Shown: piece by piece, positions 37,601 through 47,100 of the stretch | Numbering within the stretch: position 1 is the first letter of the stretch | How the letters are laid out: each line of letters starts with the position of its first letter | Assembly (NCBI GenBank): GCA_965178125.1 | Contig: OZ237735.1 | Span: forward strand, 992,001 to 1,056,000 | Origin: Bilabrum cf. latius | Lineage: Eukaryota > Bigyra: Bicosoecida > Bigyra > Bicosoecida | Direction of reading: 5' to 3' | Length of the DNA: 64,000 nucleotides | Notes under the pieces: model-generated | What the model was told of the DNA's origin: nothing | What the model saw: the letters and a program-made list of their open reading frames with translations, nothing else | Database searches by the model: none | Position numbers and translations under genes: made by a program

Positions 37601-37782
37601 TAGAGTTACAAAGCTTGCCGCATTGTGCGTCTCACCACTTCAGCTCTATCGAACTTCGAGGCAAACAGCGCCATTTGATACACATCAGCAGGCAGCGATG
37701 CCCCTTTTCCAACTACCGCAACTTCAGCTCGTGCTGAACTCAAAGCAACGAACAGAACGGTTGCCCGTGCCAAGCATTGCAT
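31679..37782 (-). CDS. Membrane protein with two PstS-like domains, Cys-rich module and multiple TM helices
   Basis: Exon 1 (37782-37636) encodes a signal peptide (MQCLARATVLFVALSSARA) and the start of a phosphate-binding-protein fold. After an 87-nt intron, exon 2 opens at 37548 and stays open, with 13 TAGs, to about 33587. A frame change before the last exon needs a further intron; 33549-33586 fits in phase but is unproven. PstS-like domain 1 (about 22-400) has VTYEAVGSSSGKREI, ADVFAGTVLFWNDSRI and RARGSGTTAIF. Domain 2 (about 440-850) has LAQIYMGTVTSWDAPAL. A GCC2/ephrin-receptor-like Cys module follows (about 1008-1110, with CPEGTY and CGECAEGFTPFGSSC). The C-terminal half has about seven or eight membrane helices, a basic RRGRRGKGRGKGKGG linker and a Ser-rich tail. 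Such a protein may sense or bind phosphate-like ligands outside the cell; that role is inferred. The stop is TAA. Confidence 0.8.
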
Positions 37783-38384
37783 CACGACTGCCAGAACAAT
37801 GCAGAGGCACCGGGTGAAAGGCAGCGAGGCAACCCTGAGATCTAGTGCAATATCTAAATAGTCTCAATCGCCACTGCAGCTGGGCTTGCCCTTTTCGTCA
37901 GAGGCTCTGCACGAAAATAACTGGCAGCGGAAAACACCAAGTCGGTCTATCTTCATCTTTCAACTTATTTCTGGTCGCAGCAGCGTGCCATGCTCGTGTG
38001 CCTGAACTCTTTCAGCCTTCAGATACCGTTTTCTTAGCCTGGGATCTCGACACAGAGCTCCGCTCGCAAGATACCATCGTATGTCATAGATGCACGCAGC
38101 CGCAGGGTGCTGGTGCACACAGAGCCTCTTCTTCGAGCCCCAACCGTGCGCACTCCGTGACATCGGACCCACACGCCTCAGCATGCCGCAGTCTCCCTCC
38201 CCTCGACAATACGAGAGACCTCTAACCCGGATCGACTGCATCTGCATCCATGATACCCCGCTGGATGTCTGCAGTAAGGACAGTATCCGGTCGGGCCCGA
38301 GTTTGATATAAGTTCAACGAAGTTCCGGTTTGCGTCGCTACGGCCACTGGTGGCACTCTTCTTCTGTGGCCCTCATCTTTGTGG
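37783..38384. other. Divergent intergenic region
   Basis: About 600 bases separate the PstS-like gene (minus) from ZMYND10 (plus). A plus-strand frame at 37845-38225 has no recognisable similarity and unusual composition, so I do not call it. Two promoters are expected here. No RNA gene or repeat is evident. Confidence 0.5.
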
Positions 38385-40833
38385 ATGTCTGGAAAAGGGG
38401 GACGCAGACTGCAAATTCACGATGAATCAGCGTAAGAGCATTCGGGTGTGCGTGTATCTATTGGTAAACCTCTGCAGGTGGTAGACTGCGATACCTTGAC
38501 AGCTTTGTAAATCGGTCGCAGGGGCAAGCATGCGGGAGCACGGCCGATTCTCGTGTCTCCTACTGACGTTGAAAAGACGACCGAACGTTTCCATGCTTTT
38601 CCAGTCTCAAAGTTTGGGTCAAGTGCGTGGATAAGGCAGCATGCAGATCTTGAACGGCTTAATACGTAGGCTCACATCAATGCGCAGTACCAGGCTGATC
38701 CATACGTGCTAGAATCGTTCATTACGTTTGAAAAGGTGCCCGAATTGCTGAAAGAGCTGCTGGCGGCCGAAATTTGGGCTGATAAGGTGCTGCCACGCCT
38801 GGCAGCCGATGTGTCTCAGCAAAACTCTCTGCGTGCCTACTATCTCATTCACCATGAAGCTGTTCTAGTGAATCTTCTGGAAGTTTTCCTGTTTCACTCG
38901 TATGCGGCGGAAGCGATGGGCGACGGGCTGGTGGACCTGGTTGACTACATTGCCCGACGGATGCGGGAGCTGATTGCGAGGTAAGGCTTGCGGCTTGTGA
39001 AGAGGCCCGCGCGCATTGCTTCCGGATGACCCACACGAGTATTATCCGATTATTTCCTGAAGTCGCAGAACCTTGCGGGAGCAGAAGGAGGCTCGGGACC
39101 GCCGGAAGCGCCGGAAGAAGGCAAAGCGCAAAGGCGCCAGCGCCGTCGCATCCGGCGCGTCGACATCCACCGGTGGCTCTGATGGTGGTGCTCCAGACAA
39201 GCTATCACAGGCTCGACAGGCAGCACGAAGCTACGCTGCGAGAGTCTCAGGGCCAGGGGCGGTGCAGGAGCAGCTTGCGCAGCAGCGCCGCGACATCCGG
39301 TTGAGGGTGTGTGTGACGAGTGTTGCCTTGCTGCGATACCTGTGCGAGCACGCCAAGAGCCTCCCCCTGGCGTGCTTTTCCCGCATCGTAGACACGCACG
39401 ACCTTCTCATGGCAGTGGTGCCTCTGGTGGAGAACCCGCCGTGGACCAGGCACCTCACACCCGACACTGCCCCGGAGGACGCTGGGCTGGTGCTGGAGCC
39501 GAGGTGGGAGAAGCTGATCGAGTTCAAGTGGACTGCCGTGCAGCCCGCAGACCTCCTCAAGCTGACCCCGACCGAGGCTCAGGCATGGCTCGTGGTACAC
39601 TTCCTGCTGTCTTCGGACGAGTTCAGGAAAAGCTACCACCTGCACTCGTCACGCAAGGGCACCCTCATGCGCCTCAGGAAGTACCTGAATGACACGCTGT
39701 GCGACCAGCTTCCGGTACTGCGGCATATGCAGCGCTACCTCGACGAGCTTCAGGTGGCAGAGGCCCCTGAACCCACCGACATGGCCGCCCGCGGGCTCAG
39801 GTCGGCGGGCCTTGTGCTGGAGGCGGTCCCTGAGGTCACCGCGGGTCTGGTGCGGCGTGCCTTCGAGGATGCGGGGCTGAGTCCGGACGGGCGCTTTGAG
39901 GCACGTGTGGCTGCACTGCCGGCGGGTGAGGGTGAAGACGAGGCTGAGGACGACGATGGGGAGGGGTGTGACATGCAGCAACCAGCAGGCTTGAAAGCGA
40001 AGGGAGGTTCAGGTTCCAAATCGAATCCAGCAGGGGTGGAGGTGAAAGCCACAGGTAGCAAGAAGGTGGTATCGAAGAAGGCTCCTCTCATTCAGGTCGT
40101 GGAGCCAGCGGTGGCAAGCTCTGCGGCTCCGTCTAGCGGGGAAAGTGCTCCAGCTCAGCATTCTTCACGCGAGCAAAGGCCAGGCCAAGGCACAGTGACA
40201 GCAACAGATGGCACGCCGGGCTCTTTGGACACCGACAGAGGAACAATGGCTGGCGACGCCACGCCGGACCGTCACAGTCACATTGTGGGCGAAGCATCAT
40301 CTGCAAGTGGTACCCCCGCCCCCGCCCCCGCCCCATCACCGGCGGTGCCCATCCGTAGCCTCCTCATCACAGGGGACGGACCCAGCAAGGGTGGCAGCAA
40401 GCGTGCCCTCACGTCCTCACTGATGATGAGCGCTGTGGCCACACGAAGCATAGGCCCCGATGGAGCCGTATCGTTGGAAGAGACTGCTGCTGCTGCTGTT
40501 GGCACTAGCGCTGGATCTGCTGCTGCTGGCGGCAGTTCCAGGGCACAGGCCAATGGGCCCTCCCAGGGCAGCGGGACTGGAAGGGCGAGGGCGAGGGCGA
40601 GGGAAAGCCGAATTGCGGTGAAGAACCCGTGGGAGCGGGTCGCCAGAGTATGCTCAGGTGTAGCGTTTTCCAGGGCAGATCGCGAGGAGCCCGCGATGCG
40701 AGCTGTTGCAGAGCTCTACACTACCCCAGAGTTCGAGGCTGGGTTGACCGAGATGGGTGCCCCAGCACCCGGGAGCAGCTCTGCAGCTAGCGGGCGCAGT
40801 GCTTCTGTGGGCGCTAAAGTGTAGGTTGTATGA
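38385..40833 (+). CDS. ZMYND10: ZMYND10-like axonemal dynein assembly factor, apparently without the MYND finger
   Basis: Exons 38385-38431, 38522-38980 and 39069-40833 (introns 90 and 88 nt) encode 756 residues. The N-terminal 330 or so residues follow ZMYND10 closely: RFHAFPVSKFGSSAW, the helix with LERLN, KVPELLKELLAAEIW, HHEAVLVNLLEVFLFH, LVDLVDYIARRM, SVALLRYLCEH, LLMAVVPLVENPPWTR and RLRKYLNDTLCDQLP. ZMYND10 helps preassemble axonemal dynein arms in the cytoplasm, so the organism should have motile cilia. The TAG at 38667 aligns with a Gln of the human protein. After about residue 390 the usual C-terminal MYND zinc finger is replaced by a long Ser/Ala/Gly-rich tail with no C-x2-C pair. 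A basic linker (RKRRKKAKRKG) follows intron 2. A second TAG (40822) lies three codons before the TGA. Confidence 0.88.
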
Positions 40834-40954
40834 GCTGCTAAGGGAACATGCATGTCTGTCGAAGCACTCGAAGCCACTGCGAATCTCGCCACTGGCAGTT
40901 GCGGAACTTTCCGTCCCGGCTCAACGAACCCCCTGCAGCTGTCGAGCTGGCGAT

Positions 40955-42466
40955 ATGGCGCTCACGATTGGACTGATGTCCGGCAAGTTGTACTTGGATG
41001 ACTTGCGAGGGTGGATTTTTGATGAGCAAACGTCAGTGTCCTACTTATGGCTAGCGAGGGAGCTGGGATGCTCATCAGAGGACGCGAAACGGTAAGCACA
41101 TTCGAATTCGAATATGTGCTTCGAGGTATCCTCTGCTTCTTGTGTGGTATCGGAGTCCGTACCCGTTGCATTGATTGTGGTGGTTCATTTTAATCAGTGC
41201 AGTATTCTGGCTGAGTTTTCTGAGGGTCGTACCGATTTAGAGGTACTTGTTTGTGTTGTAGGCTTATCCCACGACAACGGGATAGAATTTGCCCTGTTCA
41301 CCCAAAACGAGGACTTCGAAACAAGTGAGTCGACCATCTTACCATGATTAACTTAGGCGTAGCCATTGCAAGAACCAATCTTGCCAATTGAGTCCTCCAC
41401 CCACGCTGCAGAAGTGAAACACAGATTCAGACGATTGCTCGGTCAGCATATTTTCTCCGTCTCTCCGCGAATGGAGCGACCACAACGAAACGGTATGGTT
41501 TCGGAAGTAGTGTGTAGCCCGCTGCAAGAGCAGTCTATTACGTTGTCTGATTCGAGTTCGGATGCGGGGCAGCGATTTCGCTCCAACCGATCGTCTGCCT
41601 TGCAGCACACGAATGTGCGATTGGCGCCACCCGCCTCCCATATTGCCAACAGTGGAGTGAAACTCCACGGCTAGAATGGTGGTGCTCGTAGTGTCGGCAG
41701 CGGCAAAGCCACTGCCACTGGCAGCAGACAGAAGCCGGTTCACGAGCGTGCGAAAGGCCGGCCCCAAGTAAAGAGCAGAACCGCGGCAAGCTTCTTCGGT
41801 GCGTCCTCCACAAGCAAGCCAGGCAAAAAGAAGACTCAATCTGGACCCAGAACCCCCTCTAGCCAGATGGCGTCCAAGAAGGGCATCCTGGGCTAGAAGA
41901 GAGTCGCAGCCAGCGAGCCAACTGAGGCCATGTTTGACGATGAGGCGTACGAGGATGACGATGAGAAGTAGAAATCGAAAGAGTCTCGAAAGTCCGAACC
42001 TGCGAGAAGTATTGCGGGGAAGAAGCCCGCCAGAGCAGCTGTGGATGAGAGCAGCGACGAAGATGAAGATGAAGATGAAGACAGACCAATTGCCGCCAAG
42101 GCTGGACCGTCCGGCAGCAGGAAGGCGGAGGCATCTCCTTCGAGAAAGCAGAAGCCAAGGAAAAAAGCCAAGGAGGCCCCAAAGTTTGGGAAGGTCAAAG
42201 TGCTCGAAGATGGACCCTCCAGTGGCCCGGCTGTCAGGAGGGCTCGAAGGGAGGTCACCTTCATGGACGAGAACGGGTACCTTGTAACGAAGGAGGAGTG
42301 GGTAGAGCTCGAGGTCCCTTCTGGTACCGATACTGCTGTGCCGAAACAGGTGGCAGGTTCAGCATTGCCTACCGCTCAATCGAAAGCAACGGCTGCCGAA
42401 GGCCGCAAACCCGCTGGAAAGCCCAAGCAGCCCAGCCTATCAAGCTTCTTTAGGAAGTCAAGTTGA
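40955..42466 (+). CDS. POLD3: DNA polymerase delta subunit 3 (POLD3/Pol32-like)
   Basis: Exons 40955-41091, 41203-41324 and 41373-42466 (introns 111 and 48 nt) encode 450 residues. The N terminus (LYLDDLRGWIFDEQTSVSYLWLA, split for length, then AKR) is the winged-helix start of POLD3 that binds the delta B-subunit. The middle and C terminus are charged and disordered, with an Asp/Glu run, a conserved-looking REVTFMDENGYLVTKEEW motif and a terminal PCNA-binding PIP box, QPSLSSFF. An earlier SFFGASS may be a remnant second site. It acts in lagging-strand synthesis and break-induced replication. TAGs at 41672, 41894 and 41969 lie in the linker, two of them next to basic residues. The ATG is 121 bases after the ZMYND10 stop. 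The stop is TGA. Confidence 0.88.
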
Positions 42467-42683
42467 GATGCAGCATGATGGGTCGCACAGGTTCGCACCG
42501 TTGCCGGATGTTGCCGACCCGGATTTAGATACGGAAACTTGGTTCTCTCTTTCAAAAGGCATGTGCGGTTTACAACAAAACATTGAACCGCGTGCACTAC
42601 CTGCACTAGGAGCCAAAACTCTGCAATATACATCCTTGATAGGCTCACCTTCCCTCCCATACTGAGAGCTAGTGCGGCCTTTG

Positions 42684-43478
42684 ATGCATCGTCAAGCCAT
42701 GCGGAGGGTGGCTGGGATAAGGTTGATGCAACCGCTACTGCGGATGGCTGCATGGGAAATGAAAGCCTCGCTGGAAAGTTAGCATCGTGCTGCCGTCATG
42801 ACCAAGGCAGTACGCCAGGGAAATGATTCGAAGGAAGCATTGCTTGGGACAGTCCCGAATGCATTGTGTACTTTAAGGATAGTGGCATCTCCGGTCGCAG
42901 CCTGGCACGTTGCTCAGGGGGATTTTGTCGTGGGCACGTGTTTATTTATGGCATGTGGCTTGTCGGACCTCGTAGATGGAGAAATAGCCAGAACGAATCC
43001 CGAATCGCAGAGCTCGGTCCTTGGATCATACCTAGACCCTTTCGCTGACAAAGTGATGGTCACATCGGCCATGATTTCGCTATCATACGCGGGTATTATA
43101 TCTCCAATTTTTGCTGCTTTGGTCATCGCCAGGGATGTAAGCCTCGTCACCGCTGGCTTTGTCATCAGGGCTAGGACGAAATCAAAATCCGCGGCTTTTT
43201 TCTCGACAACTGATAGCAGCTCTTTGCAAGTTGAGCCAACTACACTGTCGAAGTTGAATACTATGGGCCTACTCATGCTCATCTCTGCAAGCTGCTACTC
43301 TGCAGCGTTAGACTACGATTTCTCCAGCTGGGCTGGGCCAATTCAAGGGGTTCTTGGATTGACAACGCTAGGTTCATGGTGGCAGTACTATCGCACTTAC
43401 AACACAAAGACAGTTTTGCACGGGACGATTACTAGTGCAGTGGATGAAAGAACTGATGCGTTGAAGAACAGAGTGTGA
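42684..43478 (+). CDS. CRLS1: Mitochondrial cardiolipin synthase (CDP-alcohol phosphatidyltransferase)
   Basis: This is a single exon. The catalytic motif of the CDP-alcohol phosphatidyltransferase family is complete: DLVDGEIAR, then GSYLDPFADK. Around it are VPNALCTLRI, an ARDVSLV helix and several membrane segments, matching eukaryotic cardiolipin synthase, which joins CDP-diacylglycerol to phosphatidylglycerol in the inner mitochondrial membrane. If TAG (42780-42782) is sense, the frame extends upstream from the apparent start at 42798 to ATGs at 42684 and 42699. This adds a basic, acid-poor leader (MRRVAGIRLMQPLLRMAAW), a textbook mitochondrial presequence. An in-frame TGA at 42663 limits the start. 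The stop is TGA. Confidence 0.9.
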
Positions 43479-44101
43479 GAACTGCCAACCTTGCATACTA
43501 CTGGAGCTGCGAACGGTGTAATTGGGCAAGGCGTTGCTTAACAGCTCCAGTGTGGTGAAGCAGGTAGTACTAGTAGGCTGGTCGTTGAGAGAAGGGGGAT
43601 CGGGCACGGGAGATTGACAAGCACAACTTGAAGACCCACGGGGCTGATGTGGAGTGGCGCGGGGCATGTGAGTTGATGCTAGGTGGCTACTCGTCAATTA
43701 GTGAGGCCAGTAAGGTCGCTGACTCGAAGGTTGAGATCTTGATTTGGACGTTGTACCCGCTTGAGGTGTAGGCACGGCTGCGACGGAGCGAAGAGGAGGA
43801 GTGAGAGGTCGGCGGGGGTCAAGTCAAGCGAGGCACGAGCAGGAGCGGCGGTCATTATGGGTGAAGATGAACGCGCTGATGGGGCAGGAGTAATAGTACA
43901 TCAGGTGGGTGGAGGGCCGTTAGAGGGGATGGTCACCGGGGTCCTCTGGTCGATAGGGGGGATAGAAATGGGGATGATTAGCATCATGTGTGCTGTCTGC
44001 GAGATCCGGATAGGTGCTGTGAGCCACGCGTGATCTCAATTCTATCAACTAAAGAAGATACCAAAGATTGATTCAATTCACATTCATATCCAAAGCTTCC
44101 A
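43479..44101. other. Convergent intergenic region
   Basis: About 620 bases lie between the stops of the cardiolipin synthase gene (plus) and the giant repeat gene (minus). The short frames have no recognisable content. Parts are purine-rich on the plus strand (43780-43970). No RNA gene is seen. Confidence 0.5.
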
Positions 44102-47100
44102 TTATGTCCGTGTCTTGATGATGAAGACCGTAAATGACCCACCATCGTGTGCTGTAAGTGATGAACCCCCAACGTTGGTGAAGGACACTCTGAAGGTTCT
44201 GCCGGCCGCTGGCGAGCCCTTCGAGCCCGAAGTTCCATCAGTAACAACCGTAGCACGCAGCCCAGCCATAGCCGCAACGAACCTTGGCTGTAGGATCACA
44301 AGATCTGTTGGATCAAGCTGCCAGTAGTCAGGCAGCCCAGCCGTGATGGTTGCATCCTCATCGACCGAACCATCTGAAACCACGGTGCCTGTGGTGAAGT
44401 CTAGAGTCGCTTCTCCCATAATTAAGCTATGTATTGGGGTTCCAGATGGCCCAATCTGTACGTGCCCATGATCCGTATCAGTGGTGGCCGATCCCCCTTC
44501 AATGACGATATCACCACCGGTCCCCGTCGTCGAATCACCAGCCTGCAAGTACACACTGCCAGCTGTCGTATCTGAGCTGCCCGCTGAGAGGCTCATCGAC
44601 CCCGAAGTATGTCCATTCGCAGTACCAGTTGACAGAACCAGCCATCCACTATTAGCTCCAGTTGACTGACCAGTTGTAAGTGAGAGAAGCCCAGACGATC
44701 CAGACTACGAGGTTCCACTAGAGACAGTAATCACACCAGAATCACCTAGATGCGACGCTCCTGAACTCAAGGTAATCCCCCCAGTTGAGCCACCCGAGGT
44801 AGTACCAGAGGAAACCGCCACAGGTCCAGTATCAGAGGCAACACTGGATCCAGAAATAACAGAGATACCGCCAGACACCGCGTTCGTCGATGCGCCCGAC
44901 GCCACGCTCACCGCGCCCGATGACGCTGATGCCGCATCGCCAGACCGCACAGTCACCGTGCCCGTCACATCCTTGTCAGACACGCCCGACAGCACGCTCA
45001 CGCCGCCAGATGCAGCCGACACCGCCGCGCCCGAGCCCACAGTCACCACGCCAGACACCGCGTTCGTCGATGCGCCCGACGCCACGCTCACCGCGCCCGA
45101 TGACGCTGATGCCGCATCGCCAGACCGCACAGTCACCGTGCCCGTCACATCCTTGTCAGACACGCCCGACAGCACGCTCACGCCGCCAGATGCAGCCGAC
45201 ACCGCCGCGCCCGAGCCCACAGTCACCACGCCAGACACCGCGTTCGTCGATGCGCCCGACGCCACGCTCACCGCGCCCGATGACGCGGATGCCGCATCGC
45301 CAGACCGCACAGTCACCGTGCCCGTCACATCCTTGTCAGACACGCCCGACAGCACGCTCACGCCGCCAGATGCAGCCGACACCGCCGCGCCCGAGCCCAC
45401 AGTCACCACGCCAGACACCGCGTTCGTCGATGCGCCCGACGCCACGCTCACCGCGCCCGATGACGCAGATGCCGCATCGCCAGACCGCACAGTCACCGTG
45501 CCCGTCACATCCTTGTCAGACACGCCCGACAGCACGCTCACGCCGCCAGATGCAGCCGACACCGCCGCGCCCGAGCCCACAGTCACCACGCCAGACACCG
45601 CGTTCGTCGATGCGCCCGACGCCACGCTCACCGCGCCCGATGACGCAGATGCCGCATCGCCAGACCGCACAGTCACCGCGCCCGTCACATCCACGTCGGA
45701 CGTGCCAGAGCCCACAGTCACCGCGCCCGACGAGTCAAGCGACGAAGACCCAGACAGCACGCTCACGCCGCCAGATGCAGCCGACACCGCCGCGCCCGAG
45801 CCCACAGTCACCACGCCAGACACCGCGTTCGTCGATGCGCCCGACGCCACGCTCACCGCGCCCGATGACGCGGATGCCGCATCGCCAGACCGCACAGTCA
45901 CCGCGCCCGTCACATCCTTGTCAGACACGCCCGACAGCACGCTCACGCCGCCAGATGCAGCCGACACCGCCGCGCCCGAGCCCACAGTCACCACGCCAGA
46001 CACCGCGTTCGTCGATGCGCCCGACGCCACGCTCACCGCGCCCGATGACGCAGATGCCGCATCGCCGGACCGCACAGTCACCGTGCCCGTCACATCCACG
46101 TCGGACGTGCCAGAGCCCACAGTCACCGCGCCCGACGAGTCAAGCGACGAAGACCCAGACAGCACGCTCACGCCGCCAGATGCAGCCGACACCGCCGCGC
46201 CCGAGCCCACAGTCACCACGCCAGACACCGCGTTCGTCGATGCGCCCGACGCCACGCTCACCGCGCCCGATGACGCCGATGCCGCATCGCCAGACCGCAC
46301 AGTCACCGCGCCCGTCACATCCTTGTCAGACACGCCCGACAGCACGCTCACGCCGCCAGATGCAGCCGACACCGCCGCGCCCGAGCCCACAGTCACCACG
46401 CCAGACACCGCGTTCGTCGATGCGCCCGACGCCACGCTCACCGCGCCCGATGACGCGGATGCCGCATCGCCAGACCGCACAGTCACCGTGCCCGTCACAT
46501 CCTTGTCAGACACGCCCGACAGCACGCTCACGCCGCCAGATGCAGCCGACACCGCCGCGCCCGAGCCCACAGTCACCACGCCAGACACCGCGTTCGTCGA
46601 TGCGCCCGACGCCACGCTCACCGCGCCCGATGACGCGGATGCCGCATCGCCAGACCGCACAGTCACCGCGCCCGTCACATCCACGTCGGACGTGCCAGAG
46701 CCCACAGTCACCGCGCCCGACGAGTCCAGCGACGAAGACCCAGACAGCACGCTCACGCCGCCAGATGCAGCCGACACCGCCGCGCCCGAGCCCACAGTCA
46801 CCACGCCAGACACCGCGTTCGTCGATGCGCCCGACGCCACGCTCACCGCGCCCGATGACGCGGATGCCGCATCGCCAGACCGCACAGTCACCGTGCCCGT
46901 CACATCCTTGTCAGACACGCCCGACAGCACGCTCACGCCGCCAGATGCAGCCGACACCGCCGCGCCCGAGCCCACAGTCACCACGCCAGACACCGCGTTC
47001 GTCGATGCGCCCGACGCCACGCTCACCGCGCCCGATGACGCGGATGCCGCATCGCCAGACCGCACAGTCACCGCGCCCGTCACATCCACGTCGGACGTGC

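Noticed and set aside
37845-38225. Plus-strand frame of 126 codons between two genes
   Set aside because: It has no recognisable similarity and lies in a probable promoter region; with only two stop codons in use, chance frames of this length are common.
38666-38687. A 22-nt intron (gtaggc...gcgcag) in ZMYND10
   Set aside because: Reading straight through, with the TAG as Gln, keeps the frame and matches the spacing of the ZMYND10 helix; an intron this short is not needed.
1-44707. Genes as pseudogenes full of nonsense mutations
   Set aside because: The interruptions are only TAG, never TAA or TGA, frames are otherwise intact over kilobases, splice sites and catalytic residues are preserved, and no natural gene end uses TAG.
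1-44707. UAG decoded as leucine or tyrosine
   Set aside because: The Rac switch II position and the ZMYND10 position call for Gln, and other TAGs sit in polar, often Gln/Glu-rich contexts; Leu in Rac would block GTP hydrolysis.
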